Shown here one piece after another: positions 1 through 8,178 of a stretch of DNA of 64,000 nucleotides; positions within the stretch are counted from its first letter, which is position 1, and every line of letters begins with the position of its first letter. Source of the stretch: Dokdonella_A sp966248875. GTDB lineage: Bacteria; Pseudomonadota; Gammaproteobacteria; Xanthomonadales; Rhodanobacteraceae. The stretch lies in assembly GCA_966248875.1 (NCBI GenBank), contig CBINBI010000011.1, forward strand, positions 1-64,000, read 5' to 3'. Below the pieces are notes generated by a model, which saw nothing but the letters and a program-made list of their open reading frames with translations, made no database searches and had not been told where the DNA came from. The translations under genes were made by a program, and so were the position numbers.

Positions 1-109
1 CGTAGTAGCCCGTCGTGTGCGCGGAGAGGAACGAGAGCCACGGCAGGCGGTCCTCGATCCAGGCGAGCACCTTGTTCCTCGGATGAAGGCGGACGAACGT
101 GGTGCCCAT
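1..109 (-). CDS. petB: Cytochrome b subunit of the bc1 complex, N-terminal fragment
   Basis: Only the first 36 codons are in the window; the gene runs off the left edge. The translated start (MGTTFVRLHPRNKV, then a WIEDRLPWLS stretch and AHTTGYY) matches the cytosolic N-terminus of bacterial cytochrome b, before the first haem-binding transmembrane helix. Cytochrome b carries the Qo and Qi quinone sites of ubiquinol:cytochrome c oxidoreductase in the inner membrane. Its ATG shares one base with the TGA of the upstream Rieske gene (TGATG), so the two are translationally coupled in the usual petA-petB order; petC would be expected beyond the window. Confidence 0.9.
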   Translation of the reverse strand, partial: MGTTFVRLHPRNKVLAWIEDRLPWLSFLSAHTTGYY

Positions 110-714
110 CACGCGGCTCCTTCGTCGGGGTTGACGCCGATCAGGATGCGGCTGTCGTCGAGGAACCGGTACGGCGGTACCGCAAGGTTCGCCGGCGCCG
201 GCACGCCGTCGTACACGCGGCCGGCCATGTCGTAGCGCGACTTGTGGCACGGGCAGTAGAAGCCGCCCTTCCACTGCGGATCGAACGGCTCGGGCTTGAT
301 TTCGCCGAAGAATTCGGGGACGCAGCCGAGGTGCGTGCAAATGCCGGTGACGACCAGCCATTCGGGCTTGATCGAGCGGTACTCGTTCTTGGCGTAGTCC
401 GGCTGCTGGTCGGTGTTTTCCGACTTCGGATCCTTGAGCTGCGGATCGACCTCGGCCAGCGCATCGAGCTGAGCCTTGGTGCGGTTCACGACGAAGACCG
501 GCAGGCCGCGCCACTGGAACTTGACCATCTGACCCTGCTCGATCTTGCTGATGTCAGCCTCGACCGGCGCGCCGGCGGATTTCGCCGCCGCGCTCGGCTG
601 CCATGACTTGACGAAGGGGATCACCGCAGCGACGACGCCGGCTCCGCCGACGACCGCCGTGGTCGCCGTCAGAAACCTGCGACGCCCCTTGTCCACTACC
701 GCATCGCTCGCCAT
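109..714 (-). CDS. petA: Ubiquinol-cytochrome c reductase Rieske iron-sulfur subunit
   Basis: This 201-residue protein passes electrons from ubiquinol to cytochrome c1 in the bc1 complex. An N-terminal GRRRFLTATTAVVGGAG segment is a twin-arginine-type signal anchor for Tat export of a folded Fe-S domain. The cluster-binding motifs are clear: CTHLGC and CPCHKSRYD supply the two Cys and two His ligands plus the disulfide pair. The start at 714 was chosen over longer in-frame codons because GAGGTGG lies about 6 nt upstream and because it gives the family's usual length of about 200 residues; upstream in-frame sequence is only translated intergenic repeat. The stop overlaps the petB start by one base. 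Confidence 0.96.
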   Translation of the reverse strand: MASDAVVDKGRRRFLTATTAVVGGAGVVAAVIPFVKSWQPSAAAKSAGAPVEADISKIEQGQMVKFQWRGLPVFVVNRTKAQLDALAEVDPQLKDPKSENTDQQPDYAKNEYRSIKPEWLVVTGICTHLGCVPEFFGEIKPEPFDPQWKGGFYCPCHKSRYDMAGRVYDGVPAPANLAVPPYRFLDDSRILIGVNPDEGAA

Positions 715-740
715 CCACCACCTCGGGTGCTTCGTTATAT

Positions 741-915
741 GTGCGATCCAGATCGCCGGAAACAAGCGACCATCGTGGCCGCACTTTCGTGATTTTCCTG
801 CGATCCTCCGTGACCGCAATGAACAACGCGGCCGTCCTGGCCGCACTCTTGCGATTTCCTGCGATCCTCTCTGATCGCAAAGAACAATGCGGCCGTCCTG
901 GCCGCACTCTTCAAC
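741..915. repeat. Tandem 61-62 bp repeat with paired hairpins
   Basis: Two full units (766-827 and 828-888) are flanked by a partial unit on each side (741-765 and 889-about 915). Unit 828-888 contains two inverted repeats: GCGGCC-N5-GGCCGC at 828-844 and TGCGAT-N8-ATCGCA at 860-879. The first inverted repeat recurs exactly at 889-905. Unit 766-827 is a diverged copy. The array occupies the divergent region between petA and the algW-like gene. It resembles intergenic palindromic repeats of Xanthomonadales; no coding role is supported. Confidence 0.85.
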
Positions 916-1100
916 AAAAGAGCGGGTTCGAGGACGCGTTGCGGGAGCACGCCGGCGCGGCGTGCGCATTCCGGCACGACGCGCCGCCGCCGGTTAGGGC
1001 GGCCCTCAAAATCGTGATAGTTTAACGAACGCCTCCGCACCGCACAATCAAATGCGCGGTCGCCTGCGCTGCGAACCGTCAAACGCCCGCTGCGAATTCG

Positions 1101-2276
1101 ATGTCTCCCGCAACGCTACGCACCCTCGCCTTCGTCGCCCGCTGCGCCGTGATCGGCCTCGCCGCGGCGTTCCTGCTCAGCGTGTTCGCGCCGGGTGTGG
1201 TTTCGTGGCTGCGCGGCGACCCGCAGCCCGCCCGCACGGCGGCCCGATCCGCGGCTCCAACGCGGCAGCAGGGGCCGGTGTCGTACTCGGAGGCGGTAGC
1301 GCACGCCTCGCCCGCGGTGGTCAACATCTACGCGAACAAGATCACCACCTACCGCTATTCGATCGTCGATCCGCTGACGCAGCGGCTGCTCGGCGTGCTG
1401 CCGGGATCGACCAAGCGTCTGCAGCAGAATCTGGGCTCCGGCGTGATCTTCAGCGCCGACGGCTACGTGCTCACCAACAATCACGTGATCAGCGGTGCCG
1501 ACGACATCCAGGTGCTGCTCGACCACGGCTCCGCGCATGCGCAGGTCGTCGGCACCGACGCAGAGACCGATCTCGCCGTGCTCAAGATTGACGCACAGGA
1601 CCTGCCCACCATCGAGATCGCCGACGATGCGCAGGTCAATGTCGGCGACGTCGTGCTCGCGATCGGCAATCCGGTCGGCATCGGCAAGACGGTCACGATG
1701 GGCATCGTCAGCGCGACCGGCCGGCAGCTGCGCATGTCGGCCTACGAGGACTTCATCCAGACAGACGCCGCCATCAACGCCGGCAATTCGGGCGGCGCGC
1801 TGGTCAACGCGCTCGGTGAGCTGGTCGGCATCAACACGGCGGTGTATCCGCGCACGCCGACGTCGGACGGCCGCAGCTACACGCCGGGCGCCGAAGGCAT
1901 CGGCTTCGCGATACCGGTCGCCACGGCGAAGACCGTGCTCGAGCAGATCATCAAGCATGGCAAGGTAATCCGCGGCTGGATCGGCGTCGACTACACGGAC
2001 GTGCAGATGCAGCCCGGCAGCCGCCTGCGCCCGCGCGGCGTGTTCGTCACGCGCGTGATCCCGGACAGCCCTGCTGCGGCCACCGGCTTGCAGCCCGGCG
2101 ACGTGCTGCTCTCGCTCGACGGCACACCGATCATCGATCAGATCGACCTCGTCAACCGCGAGGCCGCGATCCCGCCCGGCACGCGCGTGCACATCGAGGG
2201 CGTGCGTCGCAACATGCCCTTCAGCGCTGACCTGACACTCGTGCAGCGCCCGCCGCCGAGCACGACCGGCGCATGA
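1101..2276 (+). CDS. DegS/AlgW-type HtrA serine protease
   Basis: A 391-residue trypsin-like periplasmic protease anchored by one N-terminal membrane segment (about residues 10-37). The catalytic triad is visible: His128 in LTNNHVI, Asp157 in AETDLAVLKI, and Ser230 in NAGNSGGAL. A single PDZ domain follows (about 285-375, with GVFVTRVIPDSPAA). One PDZ domain plus a membrane anchor fits DegS/AlgW, which begins regulated cleavage of the RseA/MucA anti-sigma factor in envelope stress, rather than DegP/MucD, which has two PDZ domains and a cleaved signal. No clear ribosome binding site precedes 1101. The gene is divergent from petA across the tandem repeat and overlaps the next gene by ATGA. Confidence 0.92.
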   Translation: MSPATLRTLAFVARCAVIGLAAAFLLSVFAPGVVSWLRGDPQPARTAARSAAPTRQQGPVSYSEAVAHASPAVVNIYANKITTYRYSIVDPLTQRLLGVLPGSTKRLQQNLGSGVIFSADGYVLTNNHVISGADDIQVLLDHGSAHAQVVGTDAETDLAVLKIDAQDLPTIEIADDAQVNVGDVVLAIGNPVGIGKTVTMGIVSATGRQLRMSAYEDFIQTDAAINAGNSGGALVNALGELVGINTAVYPRTPTSDGRSYTPGAEGIGFAIPVATAKTVLEQIIKHGKVIRGWIGVDYTDVQMQPGSRLRPRGVFVTRVIPDSPAAATGLQPGDVLLSLDGTPIIDQIDLVNREAAIPPGTRVHIEGVRRNMPFSADLTLVQRPPPSTTGA

Positions 2277-2788
2277 GGCGGCGGCCGATCCGCATGGATT
2301 CATCCGGCGAAACCAGAGTGCGCGAGGCACGCGCGGGCGACACGGCGTTCATCCTGAGCCTCGTGCCGCGCTTCGTCGCCTTCGAGCTGCCGCCGTGGCG
2401 CGACCGCGACGAAAGCGCCGAGGGCGTGCGCCGCGATATCGAACGGCACCTGGGAGAGAGCCCCGAAGGCTCGCACTTCTTCGTCGCGGAAGCCGACGAT
2501 TCCGAAACCGGAGCGGCGACTCCGGCCGGCTTCCTCCATCTGCTGTCGACGGTCGACTTTTTCACCGGCGCGCCGAACTGCCACGTCTCCGATCTCGCCG
2601 TGGCGCCGGCCTTCGACAGGTGCGGCGTCGGCAGCCGGCTGCTCGCGTTCGCGGAAGACTGGGCGAAGCGCCACGGCTGCCGCTACATCACGCTCGGCGT
2701 CTTCCCCGGAAATGCCCGCGCGCGGGCCCTTTACGAGCGGCACGGATACGGCGTCGAGCTGCTGCGCATGGCGAAACCCGTCCGCTGA
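2273..2788 (+). CDS. GNAT-family N-acetyltransferase
   Basis: A 171-residue protein with the GNAT fold. After an N-terminal strand and helix, residues about 98-125 give a beta-4/pyrophosphate-loop signature (VSDLAVAPAFDRCGVGSRLL), close to the Q/RxxGxG/A acetyl-CoA motif, followed by the late AxxxYERHGY element. Such enzymes move an acetyl group from acetyl-CoA to an amine or amino acid; the substrate cannot be read from sequence. The ATG overlaps the stop of the upstream protease gene (ATGA), implying coupled translation. A second ATG seven codons downstream is an equally possible start. Confidence 0.85.
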   Translation: MRRRPIRMDSSGETRVREARAGDTAFILSLVPRFVAFELPPWRDRDESAEGVRRDIERHLGESPEGSHFFVAEADDSETGAATPAGFLHLLSTVDFFTGAPNCHVSDLAVAPAFDRCGVGSRLLAFAEDWAKRHGCRYITLGVFPGNARARALYERHGYGVELLRMAKPVR

Positions 2789-2934
2789 GCGTTTTCCAAG
2801 CGCAAAGCTTTTGGTCTATGCTGCGCGGCGCCTCTGGCCGGGAGCCGGTTTTTCGAGGCTGCGGCGCGTTTTCGCCATGGCCGATGGTCCGGAGCCCAGG
2901 CCCGAGGGGTTCCAACGCCACCTCGGAGGTGAGC

Positions 2935-3528
2935 ATGCTTGCGGAAGTTCGAACTTCCGGCGACATCCATAGCACCCGCGTCCTGTCCCTGGACTCCACC
3001 GGGCGCATCCTGGACTGGATGAGCTGGCAGGACGCGGTGTGCCTTTACGTACGTGGCGCCGTCGCATGGACCCTCGGCGATCCCTGCCTCACGATCCGCG
3101 GCGGCATGAGCCGCCTCACCGGCCGGCAGTCGACGTTGGCGCTGCACCCGATCGTCGCCAGCACGGGGCACGCGCGGCCCGCCGCCATCGACCCCGCGCC
3201 GGCGCTGACGAACGTCGCGCTGTTCGCGCGCGATCGCATGCTGTGCATGTACTGCGGCAACCACTTCCACCGCAGCGAGCTGACGCGCGATCACGTCCTG
3301 CCGGTGTCGAAAGGCGGCCGCGACGAGTGGGAAAACGTCGTGACCGCGTGCTGGTCGTGCAACGTCAGGAAAGGCGGACGCACGCCGCAGCAGGCAAACA
3401 TGCCGCTGCTCGCCGTGCCGTACCGGCCGAGCTGGGTCGAGCACCTGATCCTCTCGAACCGGAACATCCTCGCCGACCAGATGGATTTCCTGGTCAATCA
3501 TCTGCCGAAGAACCGGCGGCCGCATTGA
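2935..3528 (+). CDS. HNH endonuclease domain protein
   Basis: A 197-residue protein. The C-terminal half holds a zinc-ribbon-type HNH module: CMYCG at about residue 103, the LTRDHVLPVSKGG core with the catalytic His, the WENVVTACWSCN segment with the second CxxC pair, and NVRKGGRTP. This matches the stand-alone HNH nucleases common in proteobacterial genomes, whose biological role is generally unknown. The start at 2935 follows a strong GGAGGTGA ribosome binding site; the longer open frame upstream has none. It stands alone between a GNAT gene and the ClC channel, and no toxin-immunity or restriction partner is next to it. Confidence 0.88.
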   Translation: MLAEVRTSGDIHSTRVLSLDSTGRILDWMSWQDAVCLYVRGAVAWTLGDPCLTIRGGMSRLTGRQSTLALHPIVASTGHARPAAIDPAPALTNVALFARDRMLCMYCGNHFHRSELTRDHVLPVSKGGRDEWENVVTACWSCNVRKGGRTPQQANMPLLAVPYRPSWVEHLILSNRNILADQMDFLVNHLPKNRRPH

Positions 3529-3658
3529 GGCGCAGCGCGCCCGACGGCGCGCGGCTGCGAGGCCGCCTTGTGCCGCTCGGCGCCGTCCGCTGCACCGAGC
3601 TTGCGGCGACACTGCCAGGCGGCGGCACCACGCCGCTGCTTCGCGACGTTTTCGTTCC

Positions 3659-5563
3659 ATGATCCGAGATTCCGCCGTTCCTCCTCCCGAGCGCGTCGAG
3701 ACTGCCGGCAGCACCGACGCGCTCCCGATCGCGCCCGCGCTCGGCATGGCGCTCGAAGCGGCGCGCATGCCGCGCCGCTCCACGCTCGTCGATCGCCGCG
3801 TCGTTCTCGTCACTGCCATCGCGATCGTGCTCGGTCTCGCCGCGGCCTTCATCGCGCAGATGCTCACCGCACTGATCGGTCTCGTCACGAATCTCGCGTA
3901 CTACGGACGCTGGGACACTGCTTTCGTCGCGCCGGGCCGCCATCACCTGGGCGCGTGGGCGATCGCGGTGCCGGTCATCGGCGGGCTTCTCGTCGGCGCG
4001 ATGGCCCGCTGGGGCTCGCAGGCGATCCGCGGCCACGGTATTCCCGAGGCGATGGAACAGGTGCTGCTCAACGAATCGAAGATCGCCCCGCGCATCACGT
4101 TCCTGAAGCCGCTGTCATCGGCCGTCGCGATTGGCACCGGCGGGCCGTTCGGCGCCGAAGGCCCGATCATCGCGACCGGCGGCGCGCTCGGCTCGTTCAT
4201 CGGGCAGCTGCTGCACGTCACCGCGATCGAGCGCAAGACACTGCTCGCGAGCGGTGCCGCAGCCGGCATGGCGGCCGTGTTCGGCTCGCCGGTCTCCGCG
4301 GTGATCCTCGCCGTCGAGTTGCTGCTGTTCGAGCTCCGGCCACGCTCGCTGATTCCCGTCGCGATGGCCGCCGTCGCCGCCACGGCGGTCCGCTTCGCGA
4401 CGGTCGGCTCGGCGCCGGTGTTCGCCATGCCCGACGTCGCCGCGCCGGGCGGTGCGGCGCTCGTCTTCTATGTCGCGCTCGGTGCGCTGCTCGGGCTGGC
4501 CAGCGTCGGTGTCACGCGCATCGTGTACGCCGTGGAGGATGCGTTCGAGCGCCTGCCGATCCACTGGATGTGGTGGCCCGCGCTCGGCGGCGTCGCGGTC
4601 GGTCTGGTCGGGTTCGTCGCGCCGGCGACGCTCGGCGTCGGCTACACGAACATCGAAGGCATCGTCGCAGGCCATTTCACCACGGCGGCGCTGGTCGTGC
4701 TCTGCGTCGCGAAGTTCGTCTCGTGGGCGATCGCGCTCGGCAGCGGCACGTCGGGCGGCACACTCGCGCCGCTGTTCACGATCGGCGGCGCCATCGGCGG
4801 CGCCATCGGGTTTGCAGCGGTGGCGATGCTGCCCCGGCTCGGCGTCGATCCGCGCATCGCGGGCCTGGTCGGCATGGCCGCGATCTTCGCCGGCGCCTCG
4901 CGCGCGCTGCTCGCATCGGTCGTGTTCGCCTTCGAGACGACGCTGCAGCCGTTCGGCCTGTTGCCTCTGCTCGGCGGCTGCGCGGCGGCGTATCTCATCT
5001 CGGCGCTGATGATGCGCAACACGATCATGACCGAGAAGATCGCGCGACGCGGCGTGCGCGTGCCGACCGAGTACGCCGCCGATTTCCTCGAGCAGGTCCT
5101 CGTGCGCGACGCGGCGACGCGCGACGTCGTCACGCTGAAGACGTCCGACGAGCTGGCCGAAGTGCGGAGCTGGATCAACTCCGGCCGCGCGGAGGCGCAG
5201 CACCAGGGCTATCCCGTCATCGACGATCAGGGCCGGCCGCGCGGCGTGGTCACACGGCGCGATCTCCTGGATCCCGATCTTCCCGGCATCCGCCGCATCG
5301 GCGATCTCCTCAAGCGCGCGCCGATCGTCGTGCACGAGCACCATTCGCTGCGCGAAGCGGCCGATCACATGGTCGAGCAGAATGTCGGACGCGTGCTGGT
5401 CGTTGCCGCGGATGATCCGCAGCGGCTGATCGGAATTTTGACGCGCGGCGATCTGCTCGCCGCGCACGCGCGCCGGCTGCGCGAGACGCACGCAGCCGGG
5501 CGCCACATCCGCGTGCGCCAGGTGCTGAAGCGCACGTTCGCGCGCGAGCGCGACGCGGGCTGA
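3659..5563 (+). CDS. ClC-family chloride channel/transporter with C-terminal CBS pair
   Basis: A 634-residue inner-membrane protein. The ClC signature loops are present in order: GHGIPEAM (the GSGIP-equivalent loop), GPFGAEGP (the GxEGP motif; its Glu is the external gating residue of H+/Cl- exchangers), and GSGTSGGTLAP. About ten or more hydrophobic segments run from about residue 43 to 460. Two CBS domains follow (about 485-610), which in this family bind adenine nucleotides and modulate gating. The first ATG at 3659 lacks a good ribosome binding site; an in-frame ATG 29 codons downstream is an alternative. The gene is isolated, with 130 bp upstream and 250 bp downstream free of genes. Confidence 0.93.
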   Translation: MIRDSAVPPPERVETAGSTDALPIAPALGMALEAARMPRRSTLVDRRVVLVTAIAIVLGLAAAFIAQMLTALIGLVTNLAYYGRWDTAFVAPGRHHLGAWAIAVPVIGGLLVGAMARWGSQAIRGHGIPEAMEQVLLNESKIAPRITFLKPLSSAVAIGTGGPFGAEGPIIATGGALGSFIGQLLHVTAIERKTLLASGAAAGMAAVFGSPVSAVILAVELLLFELRPRSLIPVAMAAVAATAVRFATVGSAPVFAMPDVAAPGGAALVFYVALGALLGLASVGVTRIVYAVEDAFERLPIHWMWWPALGGVAVGLVGFVAPATLGVGYTNIEGIVAGHFTTAALVVLCVAKFVSWAIALGSGTSGGTLAPLFTIGGAIGGAIGFAAVAMLPRLGVDPRIAGLVGMAAIFAGASRALLASVVFAFETTLQPFGLLPLLGGCAAAYLISALMMRNTIMTEKIARRGVRVPTEYAADFLEQVLVRDAATRDVVTLKTSDELAEVRSWINSGRAEAQHQGYPVIDDQGRPRGVVTRRDLLDPDLPGIRRIGDLLKRAPIVVHEHHSLREAADHMVEQNVGRVLVVAADDPQRLIGILTRGDLLAAHARRLRETHAAGRHIRVRQVLKRTFARERDAG

Positions 5564-5578
5564 TCCTGCGCGCACGCC

Positions 5579-5618
5579 CGTCGTCCCGGCGAACGCCGGA
5601 TCCGTTTCCCGGATCACG
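5579..5618. repeat. Intergenic palindromic repeat (CCGGCGAACGCCGG type)
   Basis: The stretch after the ClC gene reads CGTCCCGGCGAACGCCGGATCC, then TTTCCCGGATCACG. The CCGGCGAACGCCGG core is an inverted repeat of the kind scattered between genes in many beta- and gammaproteobacteria. The rest of 5564-5815 shows no supported gene; it must hold the dxs promoter, which I could not place. Confidence 0.5.
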
Positions 5619-5815
5619 AACGAGGTTGGCAAGAGAACATACCGCACTGCTGCCGCGGGCGAACGGCAGGCTCGGCAGGTGCCGCATCGGGGATGCCGCG
5701 ACCGGTGCCGGACTTCCCGCGCCAAGCCGTTGAATCGGCTCGAATCCGCCAGCAAGTTCCTTGCCGCGTCCCCGCCTGCGTTGGACAATAAGCGCTCACG
5801 AGCCCTGCCCCTCCG

Positions 5816-7711
5816 ATGATCGATCCCAAGCGCTACCCGCATCTCGCACGCATCGAGACGCCCGAAGACCTCCGCAGGATTCCGGAAACGGAGCTCGAGA
5901 ACGTCGCGCGCGAGCTGCGCGCCTACCTGATCGAGTCGGTGGCGACGTCGGGCGGCCATTTCGGCGCGGGCCTCGGCGTCGTCGAGCTGACCGTCGCACT
6001 GCACTGGCTGTTCGACACGCCGCGCGACCGGCTCGTCTGGGACGTCGGCCACCAGTGCTATCCGCACAAGATCCTGACCGGCCGCCGCGACCGCATCACG
6101 ACGATCAAGAAGAAGAATGGCCTCGCGCCGTTTCCGAAGCGCGAGGAAAGCGAATACGACACGTTCGGCGTCGGCCATTCGTCGACGTCGATCAGCGCCG
6201 CGCTGGGCATGGCGATCGCCGCGCAGCGCAAGGGCGACAACCGCAAGATCGTCGCCGTCATCGGCGACGGCGCGATGGGCGCCGGCATGGCCTTCGAAGC
6301 GCTGAATCACGGCGGCGACGTCGAACCCGACATGCTCGTGATCCTGAACGACAACGGCATGTCGATCAGCGAGAACGTCGGCGCGATGACGAAGATGCTG
6401 GCGCGCCTGATGGCGAGCCGCACGCTGAATCGCATCCGCGAGCACGGCAAGAAGATGATGAAGCGCGGCGGCTTCGCCTGGCGCTTCGTCAAGCGCTGGG
6501 AAGAACACGCCAAGGGCATGTTCGTGCCGTCCACGCTGTTCGAGGAGCTCGGCTTCCACTACACCGGGCCGATCGACGGGCATGACATCCCGCTGCTCGT
6601 CTCGACGATCCGCACGCTGAAGGAGCTGAAAGGCCCGCAGCTCCTGCACGTGATCACGACCAAGGGCAAGGGCTACCCGCCCGCCGAGCGCGAGCAGATC
6701 GAGTACCACGCGGTCGGCCCCTTCGATCCACAGGCCGGCATCGTCAAGAAGCCTGGCGCGTCGAAGCCGACCTACACCGAGATCTTCGGCGACTGGCTCT
6801 GCGACATGGCGGCCGAGGAGCCGCGCCTGCTCGCAATCACGCCGGCCATGCGCGAAGGCTCGGGCCTGGTCCGTTTCTCGCGCGAGTTTCCGGAACGCTA
6901 TTTCGACGTCGGCATCGCCGAGCAGCACGCAGTCACGCTCGCGGCCGGCATGGCCTGTGAAGGCGCCAAGCCCGTCGTCGCAATCTATTCGACGTTCCTG
7001 CAGCGCGCCTACGATCAGCTGATCCACGATGTCGCGCTGCAGGATCTCGACGTCACGTTCGCGATCGACCGCGGCGGCCTCGTCGGCCCCGACGGCCCGA
7101 CGCATGCGGGCAGCTTCGATCTTTCCTATCTGCGCTGCATCCCGAACATGGTCGTGATGGCGCCGGCCGACGAGGCCGAATGCCGCAGCATGCTGACGAC
7201 CGCGTTCCGGCACGCGGGCCCGGCCGCCGTGCGCTATCCGCGCGGTGCCGGTACCGGGGTCGCGGTGCAGAACGAGCTCGGCACGCTGCCGATCGGAAAG
7301 GCCGAAATCCGCCGGCGCGGACGCGGCATCGCGATCCTCGCGTTCGGCGCGATGGTGGCGCCCGCGACCCGCGTTGCCGAGACGATCGACGCGACGCTGG
7401 TCAACATGCGCTTCGTCAAGCCCCTCGACGAAGCGCTGCTGCTCGAGCTTTCTGCGACGCATTCGGCCTTCGTCACCGTCGAGGACAACGCCATCGCGGG
7501 CGGTGCCGGCAGCGGCGTCGCCGAGTTCCTGGCGGCGCGTGAGATCGCGCTGCCGATCCTGCACCTCGGCCTCCCCGACGGCTTTCTCGATCACGGCAGC
7601 CGCGAGGAGCTGCTGGCCCAGGCCGGGCTCGACGCGCCGTCGATCGAAAGCGCGATCCGCGCACGCTTCGGCACGTTCATGCCTGTGTCGGGCCTGCGCA
7701 GCGCCGGCTGA
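5816..7711 (+). CDS. dxs: 1-deoxy-D-xylulose-5-phosphate synthase
   Basis: This 631-residue thiamine-diphosphate enzyme condenses pyruvate with glyceraldehyde 3-phosphate, the first step of the MEP isoprenoid pathway, which also feeds thiamine and pyridoxal synthesis. The start MIDPKRYPHL matches the family. SGGHFGAGLG carries the catalytic His near residue 48. GDGAMGAGMAFEALNH through LNDNGMSIS is the GDG-NDN metal/ThDP motif. DIGIAEQHA-like residues (DVGIAEQHAVTLAAG) mark the transketolase pyrimidine domain, and a C-terminal transketolase domain ends the protein. Length is normal. The gene stands alone and converges on the prmC transcription unit, with a terminator hairpin 11 nt past its stop. 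Confidence 0.97.
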   Translation: MIDPKRYPHLARIETPEDLRRIPETELENVARELRAYLIESVATSGGHFGAGLGVVELTVALHWLFDTPRDRLVWDVGHQCYPHKILTGRRDRITTIKKKNGLAPFPKREESEYDTFGVGHSSTSISAALGMAIAAQRKGDNRKIVAVIGDGAMGAGMAFEALNHGGDVEPDMLVILNDNGMSISENVGAMTKMLARLMASRTLNRIREHGKKMMKRGGFAWRFVKRWEEHAKGMFVPSTLFEELGFHYTGPIDGHDIPLLVSTIRTLKELKGPQLLHVITTKGKGYPPAEREQIEYHAVGPFDPQAGIVKKPGASKPTYTEIFGDWLCDMAAEEPRLLAITPAMREGSGLVRFSREFPERYFDVGIAEQHAVTLAAGMACEGAKPVVAIYSTFLQRAYDQLIHDVALQDLDVTFAIDRGGLVGPDGPTHAGSFDLSYLRCIPNMVVMAPADEAECRSMLTTAFRHAGPAAVRYPRGAGTGVAVQNELGTLPIGKAEIRRRGRGIAILAFGAMVAPATRVAETIDATLVNMRFVKPLDEALLLELSATHSAFVTVEDNAIAGGAGSGVAEFLAAREIALPILHLGLPDGFLDHGSREELLAQAGLDAPSIESAIRARFGTFMPVSGLRSAG

Positions 7712-7721
7712 CGCGGCGACG

Positions 7722-7754
7722 AAAAAAGCCCCCGGCCGGTACTGCGCCGGGGGC
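7722..7754 (-). terminator. Intrinsic terminator of the prmC unit
   Basis: A perfect 9-bp GC stem (7728-7736 with 7746-7754) and 9-nt loop. On the minus strand the stem is followed directly by six T residues (7727-7722). It therefore terminates leftward transcription coming from prmC and sits just past the dxs stop, where it could also limit readthrough from dxs. Confidence 0.85.
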
Positions 7755-8178
7755 TGCTCCTCCCCACTTCGAACCGCCGTCCTGGCGGCTCCCTCTCGGA
7801 TCCCTCCCCGCTGCATCCTGCTGCGGTCAGTGCCGGCCTTCGCTGGCCTGGCACGCGGCGCTCACGCGCGGCTGTGTCGGGGCTTCATCGGCGGCCGGGG
7901 CGCCATGCGCGCTGCCTGACCACGTGCACAGCATCGCCGTTTGCAGGCTGCGCTTCCGCGCAGCACTCGTCGGCAGGCGCGCGCAGCCGTGCACGCCGCG
8001 ACTGCGAACTGGATCACGGAGGGATCGATGCGCGCTTGGCGCAGGGGCGCCGCGAGCCTCAGCGGAAGCGGCCGAGGTCCATTTCCGACGAGCAGACGAC
8101 GACGTCGTCGAGATAGCCGCAGCGGCGAAGAGACCACTAACGCGCGACGCGTCGGCACATCAGTATAGAACCGGAGTA
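7755..8178 (-). other. Long structured 3' untranslated region of prmC, no gene seen
   Basis: These 424 nt lie between the prmC stop and its terminator. On the minus strand two further hairpins precede the terminator: GTGCC-GGCC type at 7854-7830 and CCGCC-N5-GGCGG at 7888-7874 minus 100 (that is, 7788-7774). Purine-rich GGGGAGGG, GAGAGGGAGC and GTGGGGAGGAGC blocks lie between them. No open frame here has a ribosome binding site or recognisable product. It could be only a long 3' end or could release a terminator-bounded small RNA. Confidence 0.45.

Noticed and set aside
7770..7790. GGTTCGAAG-type string on the minus strand resembling a tRNA T-arm
   Set aside because: No matching acceptor, D- or anticodon arm around it.
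4115..7816. A 1233-codon open frame on the minus strand across the ClC and dxs genes
   Set aside because: Composition is Arg/Asp/His/Ala-rich with no domain, as expected from the antisense of high-GC coding DNA; the plus-strand genes fully explain the region.
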